DNA of 64,000 bases from Agarivorans litoreus (GCF_019649015.1 NZ_BLPI01000001.1:1587001-1651000), one strand, 5' to 3'. Positions 1-10,547 are shown, counted from the stretch's first letter. Translations and numbers: made by a program. Notes: generated from the letters alone by a model not told the origin.

Positions 1-2371
1 TGATTCAATTTGCTTGCTATCACCACTAGCAGATTTGCCGGTGATTTTGATAATTGCATTGTCCACTTCATCGCCAAGGGCTGCTCGGTAGGTGTCGCGT
101 AGCATGTTCACCACTTCATCTGCGTGAACATCGTTAACACAAAACACCAGAGTTTTCTCAGCTTTGCTTGGGTCGATATACTCTGGCAGCGCGTTACATA
201 CTGCGCGGTTAAATTCTGGCACCAATACTTTGCGGTTAAAGCCTGAGATATCAATATTCAGGTCTTCTGGTAGCACCCCTTCTATGATCTCGCCATCCAC
301 TAACTGTTCTACCGATGCGCCTTTATCAAATTGAACACCCTGTTGGGTGAGCTCGGTATCGATGATGATTGGCGGCTCTTGGTCGACCAATCGGCCATCT
401 AATACCGCTTGGTTAAAGCGATATTCATAGATAGGTTTACCAAAAATTTTCATGGTATTAGTGGCTGGTGTTGCGGTTAAACCAATTTTAATCGCGTCGA
501 AATAGTCGATTACTTGGCGGTATTTCGATTGATATTCCGCTTGATCTCTAAACAGCATTTCGCCTTCGGTTTGCTCGCTATCTTCGTTGTAGCCTCGGTG
601 TGCTTCGTCAACGATGATGCAGTCGTACATGCCTGGGCTAAGCGGGTTATTCTCACTTTGCAGCATAAGCGAAAGAGATTGCACCGTTGCTATTTGAATC
701 CAAGGCTTATCTCCGGCTTGGTTGGTTTTTTCACCTAACTCATACAGGTTGTAGTGATCTGCCAGCGGCATTTGGCGAATACGGTACTCTTTAAACGAGT
801 TAACCGCTTGGGTGCCTAATGAGCGTCTGTCGACCAAAAATAAGGCGTTACGGCATAAACCAGAGGTGAGCAATCGGTACATGGTTGCCCCTGCAACACG
901 GGTTTTACCGGTACCGGTTGCCATGGCTACTAGTAGATTTTCTTGCCCTGCTTCAATGGCTTCTTCTACTGCATCTACCGCTAACTCCGAGGGTTTGAAT
1001 AGGTCGAGCTCTTTTTTGTCGTGGGACTCTAGCCACTCCAACGCTTTAGCGCGATCTTTGGTTAGTTTGGCTTGTAGATCTTGCGGTGAGTGAAATGCGC
1101 TTAATACACGTTGATTCTTGCCATCGGCAGTTGCACACCAGATACCGCTTTGGCTTTTCACCTGTTGTAAATATTCACGCCCATTAGCACTGTAGAGATA
1201 TGAGATAGGCTTTAGCTTATCTTGTTCTCTTAGTTCACTATTTGCCGCTTGGTAAGTGACTTTGCTGGGTTCAGCGACTTTATTTTTGCTAAGACTTAGG
1301 GTTGCCCTATTTTTTTTAGCTTGCTCGGCTACACCAGCAACAAATACCAACCCGTTTTCTTGCGCAAAATCTTGATAATTAAACGTGTCCGCGTAATTTT
1401 TGGCTTGTGGTAAGGCATCTTGCACGCTTAAGGCTTTTTTCTTTGCTTCTACAATGGCAACAGGCTGGAGACCAATAAACAATACATAATCAGCTCGAAG
1501 TTTGTTGTCACCTATTTGCCATTCTGCAATGGCCATATTTTTACCCTTTTGAGGACGGGTTCCTTTACTGTAATTAAGAGTGTCACTATCCACTTCCCAA
1601 CCGGCTTGGCGTAGTTGGGCATCAATAATGAATCTGGTTTCAGCTTCGCTGAGCTCGAATTTGTTTTTCTTGGTTTTTTCTACAAACTCGTGAATCTTGG
1701 CTTTTTCTTGTTGCTCATTTAGGCCCTCAAACTGCTGTTTTTGCTTAGCTAGTTCAGCTTCTAAGGCCGCAATTCGTAGTTGAGATTGTTGCTCTGTTTC
1801 GCTTTGCCGACTTTCAAGCAATGTTATGTAACCTTGGAAATCAACAACTTTACTTTCTTTGTGTTTAAGTGCCTCTTCGGTATTAGCCGATTTTTTTCGT
1901 AGTTCGCTAAGCTCCTTACGTAGTACTGCTAATTCTTCTGTGGCGAGTGTGTTGTCGATTGGGGCTAGCTCTACGAAGTTGGGCTTTTGCAAGTCAAACT
2001 GCTCAGTGATTAGCTTGTAGTACCAAAAAGCGATGTGATGAGCCAACATGAGAGCTAGTTTGGCATCATTAGCATCATCATAGTTAGAGTGCGCAGCTTT
2101 ATTCCCCAGAACTCGAATTCTATGAAAAGCACTGATCAAATCAGCACTAATTTTATTGGTGAACTTTAATGCGTCTATTAAGTCGATTTGCTGCTTCGGG
2201 ATCGACATGTTCATACGTGTGGCAAGGGACTGGGCGCACATCTCACCAAACATTCTCAATTTAACTAATGTAATGTTGGGGTCACCATGAAGGTTATGCT
2301 CTGCCGATAACAATGCATTGAACATATTTGGGCTGGCAGTTCTTAAAAATTCAAAGTTCGACTTTTGCATA
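1..2371 (-). CDS. hsdR: Type I restriction enzyme R subunit (HsdR), 3' end cut by window edge
   Basis: The reading frame is open from an ATG at 2371 to the window edge, about 790 codons. The first ~130 residues resemble a DUF4145-type helical domain. A coiled-coil stretch follows (~150-235), then an HSDR_N nuclease-like domain with a D...EAKK motif (DYVLFIG...IVEAKK) and an SF2 translocase with Walker A ATGTGKT, the DEAH box VDEAHRGY and GLTATPA. In this family the R subunit translocates DNA and cleaves it in complex with HsdM and HsdS. Those partners are not visible and would lie left of the window. The ring nuclease gene upstream runs the same way, 144 bp away. Family assignment is firm; the activity of the system cannot be judged because the C-terminus and partners are missing. 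Confidence 0.9.
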
Positions 2372-2515
2372 GTTGTACCTAAATCGTTCCCTTTCCACAG
2401 TAAATATCTAATTGGCTATAGAGTGCTTTATTCATCATGAATTACCAGTAATACCATGCAAAATATTGATACTTATCAGCATTCAAAGCACTTTCAATGA
2501 TAAGCAGCCTACTGT

Positions 2516-3643
2516 TCATGCCCTGATGGTTACACCAATATCACCCAATTTAATAAAATAACGCTGATTATTTCCTTCTGGTACTGACTGAATCTCAAGC
2601 TTATCTGATACTTGTGCAGGCAAGGCGTTTTTAAGCTTACGATTTATTGTTGAACAGATGGGTTGTAAGAACTCTCGTTCCATGCCGATGAGAAAGCGAT
2701 AGTCACCTTCTCTAAAATCTTCGGGCGTGGTTCCAAACGTAGAGTAAACCCTTGGGTCTTGGGCAAGCTCACTATATATATTGAGGAATGCTTTACTGTG
2801 GGTAACATCTAGATCAAAGTCTCGATCAACTAATGTGCCCAATTCCTCTTTAGCAAGTAACCACAAGTAAAATGCTAACTCTTTTGCGGTGAGCTTTATA
2901 TCGACTCCAACCGCTGACACCAATTTGGCTTTCTTGTGTATAGCTAGGTTGAGCTCGTTATTATGACTGGCATTTAACATACCTACGGTTTGATTAAACG
3001 AGTGTTCAGCCATAGAGGATATAAGACTGGGATCGACGGACTGCCTCATTCGAACAAAGGGTATTTCTGCTAAAGTAACATTAGCTTTACTAACATCAAC
3101 TTCCCCCTGTCCATGCTTAGCGGTAACCCATTTAGTTTGTTTTGTTGGATACCAAAAATCACGAACAAACTCGTAGGCTTCGTCAACAAATACATGACTA
3201 AGGGTATCTTGCTCTCGACCAAACAGAGACATCGCATAGCCTAAATAGAAGGCCATGGTTTTGCGCCCCCCCGCTAAAGATGCGTGAATTGCTACCTTAT
3301 CGTCTTGGCTTAGCTGATGAACCTTACGAGTGATGAAATCGGCCATATAAGCCTGATCTTTAACCGATTTAGCATCGTCGATGTAATGACCTTCATCATC
3401 TTCAATAAACCAAATATGGTTTTCATCAAATGTAATAGCTGGCATGGCATACTCGTCCAACAATGCTTGAAAATGACCATCACGAAATAAGCCATTAATT
3501 AGAACGCTTTGATTACTTTTAGTGGTAATTACGTAAATCTTATCGGGGAACGGTCTACCGCTTTGATGAATAGCAAACAGCGTTTCCGTGAGTACTTGCG
3601 GACTTGCACCTGTTGTACAAAGAAGAATATTCATCATTGTCAT
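2516..3643 (-). CDS. CRISPR-associated ring nuclease / CARF protein, NE0113 (TIGR02584, Csm6-like) family
   Basis: This 375-aa protein opens with NILLCTTGASPQVLTETLFA, the CARF-type N-terminal signature of the NE0113 family. Around residue 120 it has HASLAGGRKTMAFYLGYA, the second conserved block (S-x-GGRKTM) of these proteins. The C-terminal ~170 residues look helical with a winged-helix-like region (LTAKELAFYLWLLA). Known family members bind or degrade cyclic oligoadenylates made by type III CRISPR complexes. No CRISPR array, Cas10 or Csm6-type effector is visible in the window, so it appears orphaned. It lies directly upstream of hsdR on the same strand and may be co-transcribed with it. 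The start is uncertain: ATG 3643 or in-frame ATG 3634; neither has a clear Shine-Dalgarno site. The family call is confident, the role here is open. Confidence 0.85.
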   Translation of the reverse strand: MTMMNILLCTTGASPQVLTETLFAIHQSGRPFPDKIYVITTKSNQSVLINGLFRDGHFQALLDEYAMPAITFDENHIWFIEDDEGHYIDDAKSVKDQAYMADFITRKVHQLSQDDKVAIHASLAGGRKTMAFYLGYAMSLFGREQDTLSHVFVDEAYEFVRDFWYPTKQTKWVTAKHGQGEVDVSKANVTLAEIPFVRMRQSVDPSLISSMAEHSFNQTVGMLNASHNNELNLAIHKKAKLVSAVGVDIKLTAKELAFYLWLLAKEELGTLVDRDFDLDVTHSKAFLNIYSELAQDPRVYSTFGTTPEDFREGDYRFLIGMEREFLQPICSTINRKLKNALPAQVSDKLEIQSVPEGNNQRYFIKLGDIGVTIRA

Positions 3644-3820
3644 TTATTATTACACCGTTGGGCACTTCTCATTCTTCACCTCGTAAATACACTTTGAAGC
3701 TACTTTTGGTTAGATGAAATCATAATATACTGTTTTTCTTGGTAGGCAGTTTTAATTCTATAAAGGTCTACTTCCTTTTTCTGGTGGAGTGCAACTTATT
3801 GGTGGAGTATCAATAATTAG
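3644..3820. other. Gene-free stretch upstream of the ring nuclease gene
   Basis: No ORF of credible composition is seen. The stretch is AT-rich and should contain the promoter of the leftward ring-nuclease/hsdR pair. It also holds an isolated copy of the motif CAGTTTTAATTCTA at 3747-3760, which recurs in the large direct repeat just to the right. Confidence 0.5.
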
Positions 3821-3959
3821 ATAACAGTTTTAATTCTAAACTTGGGCGATTCACCGTTATCTCGAACCTGAACACGCCAGGGCTAATCAATCATGCCCTC
3901 TTATTGAAACACTAAAAACCTCGTTTATCTCTTCCAAAAACCTACCGAAATTTCGTTAA
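3821..3959 (+). repeat. Left copy of ~138-bp direct repeat bounding a defence-gene block
   Basis: The segment begins ATAACAGTTTTAATTCTAAA and ends with CTACCGAAATTTCGTTA. A second copy in the same orientation lies at 13477-13613. The outer ~30 bp at each side match best (TAACAGTTTTAATTCT.AACTTG.GCGATTCA on the left; TCTTCCAAAAACCTACCG onward on the right). The middle is diverged. The block between the copies is ~9.5 kb. It could be an ancient attachment-site duplication or a conserved cassette border; no recombination activity is demonstrated. Confidence 0.75.
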
Positions 3960-4060
3960 CTTGACACCCGTTTGGTCTTCACAAGAGGCGAGAAAATGTC
4001 GGTTGTTAGTTAGCGGCTACTTAGTTATTAGTTATCAGCTCTCGACTAACAGTAATATGC

Positions 4061-4363
4061 TTACCAAAGCCTTGAGGCTTGTTGCTCAAGCCACTTTTGT
4101 GGGTACATGTAAACATACTCACCCCAAATCTCTCTGGCAGATTCAAATTCGATACGACACTTTTTTTCATGCCTAACGCCATCGGCCTTAGCAGCAACTA
4201 GAACATTTACATCATTCAACTTTACTTGATGAGCTTTTCCAAAAAACCAAGAAGAAACAAACAACTCACCAGTTCGAACACAACGATACTTTCCGTTTTC
4301 TATTCGCTCATACTCACTTGTTGAATAATAAACAGGCTGACTAGCGTGTCGCTGTGATGGCAT
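4061..4363 (-). CDS. Hypothetical protein, 100 aa
   Basis: An intact ORF of plausible composition with no recognised family. The sequence mixes charged and aromatic residues (GKYRCVRTGELFVSSWFFGK; REIWGEYVYMYPQKWL) and has no signal peptide or membrane segment. There is no good Shine-Dalgarno site before the ATG at 4363, which follows an A-run. It sits just inside the left direct repeat, between the repeat and the large helicase gene, on the same strand as the helicase. It could be a small accessory gene of the block or a decayed gene; I cannot assign a function. Confidence 0.45.
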   Translation of the reverse strand: MPSQRHASQPVYYSTSEYERIENGKYRCVRTGELFVSSWFFGKAHQVKLNDVNVLVAAKADGVRHEKKCRIEFESAREIWGEYVYMYPQKWLEQQASRLW

Positions 4364-4491
4364 TTTTTTATTAGGAAGACGACAATCAAAAACGCATACA
4401 CTAATTTTTCCATAGTCAACAACCAGCTCGAGGTGAAATTCAGTTGCCGAACACTACGCAACCGTCCGTCCCTAGCTCATTAACCCCTAGG

Positions 4492-4700
4492 TCACTTTCC
4501 TTTGCACTTTGTATAGAGCCATAAAACGACAGCACAAAAACCTCTCTGAAATAGCTTAACTCTTGTGGTGTTCAGCCATCCTTGAGCATCAATTAATTGT
4601 TTAGCAGCTTGCTGATAAGCACCAACCTGCTCGATATAGTGTTTGAAAGCTTTTGCACTCTTCCACGATGTGACTGACCGACTAGACTGTCGAAGCTTTA
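4492..4700 (-). pseudogene. Possible gene remnant after the helicase gene
   Basis: Reading leftward immediately past the helicase stop codon, but in another frame, there is an open stretch of about 60 codons that ends at 4492. It encodes a protein-like sequence (SWKSAKAFKHYIEQVGAYQQ, then AAKQLIDAQGWLNTTRVKLF) with no usable start codon. This looks like the 3' tail of a lost gene, or chance coding potential. The remainder of 4364-4700 shows nothing else. Confidence 0.3.
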
Positions 4701-7700
4701 AGCATGCTCTTCGATTAATTCCAATACTTGATCTAGGTACTTACCCTCTGATTTATGGGTGGCTAAGCGAAGGTATTCAGGGATACATTCGACAAACTCT
4801 GCTTTTGAGCAAGGCTGGGCATCAAGCAGGGCTTCCAGCATGGCCGGACGGAGCAGACCTTTGCTGATATCGCCCTTTGGCAGCTCTGCGCGGATTACTT
4901 GTTGGTTAAAGCCCTCAAGCACTTGGCGTAAGTCTATCCCCTCCGCTGGAGCAGAATAAGCTTGGCTAATATCTACTTGCTGTAAGTTCTTCTCTAGCAG
5001 ATCGTCTTCAGTTGTGGTGTCATCAAGATCTAATTCAACCTGCTGCTCAGGTGCGCTTGTGGCTTGGGCTTCAGTCTCAGCCGATGTTGACTGCGCGTTG
5101 TCGGAGGCTTTGCTTTCTGCCGCTTGAATAGGCGTGCTCAGCTTGGCCAACTCACTTAGTATTGGCTGCAACTGCGCTTGCGGGTTTTTAAACCAGTCTG
5201 TTGACCAGATTCGGCGAATTCGCCAGTTCAAGCCTTCGAGTACTTCTTGGCGCAAGCGGTCACGGTCTCGCACCGACTTAGCACTGTGGTAGCTGGCACC
5301 ATCACACTCAATGCCCATTAGGTAGCGCCCTGGCATACCGGGATCTTTAACCGCTATATCTAGGAAGTAACCGGTCACACCAAGCTGAGGCTCACACTCA
5401 TAACCATGCTCGGCCAGCATGTCCATTACTGCCAGCTCAAAGTCACTGTCTGCAGCTTTACCTGTGTGAGCGAAGTGCTCAAGCTGTCCGGTTTCGCAGT
5501 AAGAAAGGAAAGCTTTGAGCGCCATTACGCCACGCTTACTGTTCTCACTGGTACGGACATGGCCAGAGTCCATGGACGAGAAAATCGCCATGCGCTTTTT
5601 AGAACGGGTAAACAGTACGTTGAGGCGACGCCAGCCATCGTTAGAGTTAATTGGGCCGAAGCGCTGTGCCATTGAAGTGGCGCCTGCAGTTTGTGGGCCG
5701 TAGGTCATGGAAATAATGATGACATCGCGCTCATCACCCTGCACGTTCTCAAGGTTTTTAACGAACAGCGGATCGGCAGAGTTTAAGTTGCGCTCGTAAG
5801 CCAACTGATACTCGGGATTTTCCTTGATGAGCAACTCTAGCTGCCGCTCAATCTCATCGCTCTGCTCTGAGTTCATTGCCACGATGCCTAGAGATTCTTC
5901 AGGCGAGGTATGCATTTGCTTGGCTGCTGCGGCGGCAACCGCTTTTGCCTCTGCCACGTTGCGACGCCCTTCAAAGCGACCTTTGCTCACCTTGGTAAAG
6001 CGAATACCAAATTCGTCACTCTCGCTGTAAGGCGATGGGAATAGAACTAGGTTTGAGTCATAGAACTTGTGGTTGGAGAAGCTGATCAAGGACTCGTGAC
6101 GCGAGCGGTAGTGCCAGCGCAAGCGACGATTGGTGAACATGGGGATGGCGGTTTCTAGAATGCTTTCGGCGGCTTCTAGTGCCACGATGTCTTCATCGTC
6201 TTCGTTGTCTACCGCTTTCTGGAAGAACGAGGTGGGCGGCAACTGTTTTGGATCCCCCACCACTACGATGCTGTTGCCGCGTGCAATGGCGCCAAGCGCA
6301 TCTTCTGGGCGGATCTGAGAGGCCTCATCCATTACAACCAAATCAAAGTCAAATTGGCCGGGCTCTAGATATTGGGCGACCGACATTGGACTCATCATAA
6401 AGCAAGGTTTTAGCGCCTGAATGGCAGCGCCTGAGCGTTTGAGCAATTGGCGTACGGCAATGCGCGGACGCTGTAGGCCAAGGTTGTGTTCAATTAGGCC
6501 TAACTCGCTGTAAGAACCAACCCGACCAGATTTAACCCCTGCTGGCACTGTGGTGCGCGAGGCTTTGTAAGCGACCAATTGCTGCTGCAAGCTTTGAATT
6601 TTCTTGTCGTAGCTTCGGAAGGCCTTGCGACGCTCTTGTTGCTCCATACCGTTGAATTGAGCAATGCCACTGTGCTCGGCAAAAATCTCTTTGGCCAGCT
6701 GGTGATTGATCGCCAGCTCGACCACGTCACTGAGTTGCTCAGTGGCAATGAGCCCGCATTCGACTTGCTTAATCAATTGCGAAAGTCCGTCATTGCTTAG
6801 ACGTGCACGCAGTTGAATGTAATCAAGCCAGGTATCCAGCCATTTAGGGTTGCTTAACGCTTGCTGATTGCGCTCAGTCAGCGAGTCGATGCTGCCATCG
6901 GTGCTTTGCTGCCACTCGTCGAGATTTACCCGACCTAGTTGTTGGAAGTGCCCCTCTCGCTCACTAATCTGCTGTAATTGAGCACTCAGTGGCATTGCCA
7001 GCGCACGCAGTTGTTGATAGGTGCTGGAGCTTGGCGCTTGAGTTAACGCCGATGCCAGCGCGACAGAAGGCTTCATGGCTTCTACTATGCAATGCAATTG
7101 CTCCGCAACGGCTAGCTGTTCTGCTGAAAACTCCCCAGCTTTTAGCGACAGTGGCAAGTGTTTGTGCAGCAACTTTGGTAATGCGCTGGCATTCCATGTA
7201 TCTATGCTTATTTGTCGCTGGGCCAATGCTTTGCTTGCTTGAGACAGTTCTTCTAGCGTTACTTCTGTACTGCTTGCAAGCGGCTCTAACTGAGCTAGCG
7301 CCGTGTTGAGCTGTTGAAGATGCTGGTTGGCAGAATCTGCCAACAGTGGCGCGTTTGAATCAGCAGAGGGGCTTTGCTCACCCAAGTAATCTTGCTTGGT
7401 ATATAGATGTGCTAAGCCCAGCTTAAGCGCCTTGATGCTCTCTAAGCGTGGTGAGATTTCTTTTTCGGCATAGTCTTTAAAGCTGATGGCAAAGTTGCGC
7501 TCTAGCCCAAGCAAAGCCGAGCCCATCTCCACCCGCTTGCCAAAACCAATACCGTACTCTTTACGCACAGCTAGGTACCAACTACGCAGTGCTGTGATAC
7601 GCTCGATTGGCGTATCTACCCCGCGATATAGCTCGGCCAATTCAGGCTCTTGCTCACACAGGCTTTGCATTTTCTCCGTGGTTTGGCTGTAGCTAAGCAA

Positions 7701-10547
7701 GTCAGCAAGCAATGGCTGCAAGGACTTGAGCTTGGCCTTAGGTGAAGCTGCCAAGGCCAGTAATGCTTTCTTCGCTTGGCGCCAATCTGAAGACAAGAAA
7801 CTGAAAAAGCCGCCAGCTTCGACCGTGGCCTTTATTCGACCTAGTTCCTCAGACGAAGGAAGCCGATGCAAGCTAAACTGCTCTTCCAGTTTGTCGTGGC
7901 TTGGCTTGGCATCTTCAAGCAAGCCACTTAGCTGTTCGATACTCGGGTCTAGATCTGCATTGTCGTAGAGCTCACCTCGGTAGCGCCAAAGCTCATTTGG
8001 CAACAATTGGATGAGTTCTACCAGCTTACTCAGCTCGGCTAGACCGTTTGCATCTAGCTTGTGACAAGCTGCAAGCGAGGAAGGAAGGCCAGCACTCACC
8101 GCTTCTAAAGCTTCGTCAAGCTCGGCCAAAGTTTGCGAAAACGACTCTGTTGTGACAACGGAGGCGGATAGCTTAGCTAGCTCAGTGCTGGAGTTAACAC
8201 CAAAGTCCGAGAACTGCTTTAAGCTCTGCTCGAGTTGAGCTGTGGTATTGGTTTGATCAACGGCTTCTTCGCGAAGTGCCTGCGCAATTTGCTGATTCTG
8301 TTGATGAATACTCTGATAGCGAGTCAAGGTGTCTACCAGCGACTCATCCGCTTCAAATAAATCAGGGATGGCTTGAAGCGGCGTTGACTCTCCTAGCTCT
8401 GGCAGCTTATTGAGCATACCACTGAGCTGCTGTACTTGTTCAAGCTTGAGGACATGCTCTGGCTGCACAGCGATACCGGCAAGCTTCTCAGCTAGCATGA
8501 CCTGTAAGTCTTGCAAGGACTGATTAAATTGCTGCAATGCCTGCTTAAAGTCATCAGTCTGGAAACCTAAAAGCTCTGTGTTGTTTACCCCGTACCAGTA
8601 GTGACTATGGATGTTGCCGTCTGCAGCTTGCTCGGATACTTGGTCATAAATGCCTTTGAGCATGTTGGCGTGATCAGCAATTTCTTTCTGAAGGACAATA
8701 GAAAGCCGTTCCCCATTAATGTCAGAGATATTGACTGAATCAGGATCAATACCGAGCTTCTCGCGATAGTGGGTTGCACCCACTAGGATTTGGTGAATGC
8801 TTCGCTCAGTATTCTTCCAATGACTATTAACCAACTCAGCATGCTCAAGTAGGTGAGACTTAAGTGACTCATAGCGACTAATGTCTGCTTCTAGCTCCGC
8901 TGGTTTGGTATAGGACTGCTGACGACCTAGGCGAGTACCCAATTCGTCAAAGATCTTTAGTTTGTTGGTTTTGTGGCTATGCAGCTCGAGACAAAACTCC
9001 CCTAAGCCTACCTTATCTAGCTTATCTTTTACTACGTTAAGAGCGGCCATTTTCTCTGCGACGAAAAGCACCCGTTTACCAGAGGCAATTGCAGCGGCAA
9101 TTAAGTTGGTAATAGTTTGCGATTTGCCGGTACCCGGAGGCCCTTCAATTACCAGGTTCTTACCCTCAACCGCGTCGATAAGTGCGCTGTGTTGCGAGCT
9201 ATCCGCCTCGTAGATGATTGGAAAGTCATCATGAATTGTCGAGATTTGGTCAATGTTGTGCTCGGTGGCATAAGCTGCACCGCCGCTGCTCTCTTCCCCT
9301 GCGCTAAAAAACTGCTTAACAATGGGGTGGTCGGTAATGTTCTTGTCTTTTGGCCAATTACTTGGATCCAGATCCATATACATGGCTTGCTTGGTGAAAT
9401 TGAGTAACACCAAGCTGGCCTGACGGCGAATACGCCACTCTGGGTAGCGCTGCAGCACAGTATCTTGGATGCGCTCAAAGTACTCTTCTGGCGTGGTGTT
9501 TTCTTCAATCTCTGGTAGCGCTATACCAAAGTCATGCTGCAGCTTCTCCTTTAGGGTGAAATTGTTCAGCATGCTGTCATCTTTGATGGCTATGGTATAG
9601 GTATAGGCGCCATGGCTGTTAGGGCGGGTTGTGCGCTCTAACATCACTGGAATGGTGAACAGTGGGGCCGTTCGCACCACATCAGAATCACGACTCTCCT
9701 TCCACTCAAGAAAGCCAATGTTGAAATAGAGAATATTGGCCCCGCTCTCTTCAATCGCCGTGTGCGCTTTACTGCGCAACCCTCTCAGTCTTGGCTCTAA
9801 TTCACCGTTGTAAAGAAGCGTTTGCAGGTTGTTGTCTTGGTGGCCCGCTTGTAGTTCTTCCGCCACCTGTTTTTCTGGTAGGTCATAACTGGTGTTGATT
9901 CCCAGATACTTTGCCCACTGCACCGCAGTAGGAAAATCTTTGGTAACCATTTCACCCGTTTCGGGATCCTTCTGGATGTAGCCGGCCTTAATCAACTGTT
10001 GTTCGGTTGGCTCAGGTACAGGAAGAAGTGTGACGACTTTTTCTGACCTGAGCAGCTCGGTAACTTGGTCTGGCAGCTCATCAATAAACCTGACACAGTT
10101 CGCCTTGGGATGACGATAGTTCAATAAGGTGTTTCGGCCGCTGAGGTCGAGAAGTTTCTTGCGAACAGCTTCTAAGGAATCAAATGCAAATGAGTCATTA
10201 GCCATGGGACTATCTTCAACCTTGTCGTTGTTAGGGGGCTCTGATTTAGTACTGCGAACCACTTGAGCTGAGGGCACAACCGGTGGCGTTGGAGGAGAAA
10301 CATCCACCGTAGCTGGGGTGGAATTAGGAACGATTATAGACGAGAGCTGCCAGCGGTAGTCGCTATCGATGGTCGCTAGAGAACTGCTTTTTAGCTCATA
10401 CAGCAAGGAATTTGCTGCTGTTCTATCAACTTCATAGCCATGAAGGCAGCGAAGCTTCGATGCAATCTCTTTGGCCTTCAACCTTGGCGTTTGTTTAAGT
10501 AGCTCAACGATATCCCTTCTAAGCTCTCCTAATCTAGGCTTGCTCAT
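4698..10547 (-). CDS. DUF4011 / SF1 helicase / Vsr-like nuclease / DUF3320 defence protein (HheA-like)
   Basis: A 1949-aa protein. Order of parts: a winged-helix-like N-terminus (~1-70), a linker, a DUF4011-type region (~120-400), an SF1 helicase core with Walker A GPPGTGKSQ near residue 469, long coiled/helical insertions (~530-1350), the DEASQ box near 1404, GDPKQLPP near 1432 and a late helicase motif NVQGDERDV near 1600. A restriction-endonuclease-like (Vsr/MTES) domain follows near 1720-1790 (GIECDGASYH...RDRDRLRQ...W), and a short DUF3320-like C-terminal tail. This architecture matches the single-gene anti-phage defence type described as Hhe. ATG 10547 follows a 444-bp promoter-bearing gap. 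All key ATPase motifs and the E-x-D nuclease residues are present, so it appears functional. It lies between the two direct repeats. Confidence in the domains is high; the defence role comes from family knowledge. Confidence 0.88.
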   Translation of the reverse strand: MSKPRLGELRRDIVELLKQTPRLKAKEIASKLRCLHGYEVDRTAANSLLYELKSSSLATIDSDYRWQLSSIIVPNSTPATVDVSPPTPPVVPSAQVVRSTKSEPPNNDKVEDSPMANDSFAFDSLEAVRKKLLDLSGRNTLLNYRHPKANCVRFIDELPDQVTELLRSEKVVTLLPVPEPTEQQLIKAGYIQKDPETGEMVTKDFPTAVQWAKYLGINTSYDLPEKQVAEELQAGHQDNNLQTLLYNGELEPRLRGLRSKAHTAIEESGANILYFNIGFLEWKESRDSDVVRTAPLFTIPVMLERTTRPNSHGAYTYTIAIKDDSMLNNFTLKEKLQHDFGIALPEIEENTTPEEYFERIQDTVLQRYPEWRIRRQASLVLLNFTKQAMYMDLDPSNWPKDKNITDHPIVKQFFSAGEESSGGAAYATEHNIDQISTIHDDFPIIYEADSSQHSALIDAVEGKNLVIEGPPGTGKSQTITNLIAAAIASGKRVLFVAEKMAALNVVKDKLDKVGLGEFCLELHSHKTNKLKIFDELGTRLGRQQSYTKPAELEADISRYESLKSHLLEHAELVNSHWKNTERSIHQILVGATHYREKLGIDPDSVNISDINGERLSIVLQKEIADHANMLKGIYDQVSEQAADGNIHSHYWYGVNNTELLGFQTDDFKQALQQFNQSLQDLQVMLAEKLAGIAVQPEHVLKLEQVQQLSGMLNKLPELGESTPLQAIPDLFEADESLVDTLTRYQSIHQQNQQIAQALREEAVDQTNTTAQLEQSLKQFSDFGVNSSTELAKLSASVVTTESFSQTLAELDEALEAVSAGLPSSLAACHKLDANGLAELSKLVELIQLLPNELWRYRGELYDNADLDPSIEQLSGLLEDAKPSHDKLEEQFSLHRLPSSEELGRIKATVEAGGFFSFLSSDWRQAKKALLALAASPKAKLKSLQPLLADLLSYSQTTEKMQSLCEQEPELAELYRGVDTPIERITALRSWYLAVRKEYGIGFGKRVEMGSALLGLERNFAISFKDYAEKEISPRLESIKALKLGLAHLYTKQDYLGEQSPSADSNAPLLADSANQHLQQLNTALAQLEPLASSTEVTLEELSQASKALAQRQISIDTWNASALPKLLHKHLPLSLKAGEFSAEQLAVAEQLHCIVEAMKPSVALASALTQAPSSSTYQQLRALAMPLSAQLQQISEREGHFQQLGRVNLDEWQQSTDGSIDSLTERNQQALSNPKWLDTWLDYIQLRARLSNDGLSQLIKQVECGLIATEQLSDVVELAINHQLAKEIFAEHSGIAQFNGMEQQERRKAFRSYDKKIQSLQQQLVAYKASRTTVPAGVKSGRVGSYSELGLIEHNLGLQRPRIAVRQLLKRSGAAIQALKPCFMMSPMSVAQYLEPGQFDFDLVVMDEASQIRPEDALGAIARGNSIVVVGDPKQLPPTSFFQKAVDNEDDEDIVALEAAESILETAIPMFTNRRLRWHYRSRHESLISFSNHKFYDSNLVLFPSPYSESDEFGIRFTKVSKGRFEGRRNVAEAKAVAAAAAKQMHTSPEESLGIVAMNSEQSDEIERQLELLIKENPEYQLAYERNLNSADPLFVKNLENVQGDERDVIIISMTYGPQTAGATSMAQRFGPINSNDGWRRLNVLFTRSKKRMAIFSSMDSGHVRTSENSKRGVMALKAFLSYCETGQLEHFAHTGKAADSDFELAVMDMLAEHGYECEPQLGVTGYFLDIAVKDPGMPGRYLMGIECDGASYHSAKSVRDRDRLRQEVLEGLNWRIRRIWSTDWFKNPQAQLQPILSELAKLSTPIQAAESKASDNAQSTSAETEAQATSAPEQQVELDLDDTTTEDDLLEKNLQQVDISQAYSAPAEGIDLRQVLEGFNQQVIRAELPKGDISKGLLRPAMLEALLDAQPCSKAEFVECIPEYLRLATHKSEGKYLDQVLELIEEHA

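Noticed and set aside
3747-3838. CAGTTTTAATTCTA repeats near the ring nuclease, as a possible CRISPR array
   Set aside because: Only two copies 78 bp apart on this side, unlike regular repeat-spacer units, and the motif belongs to the larger direct repeat.
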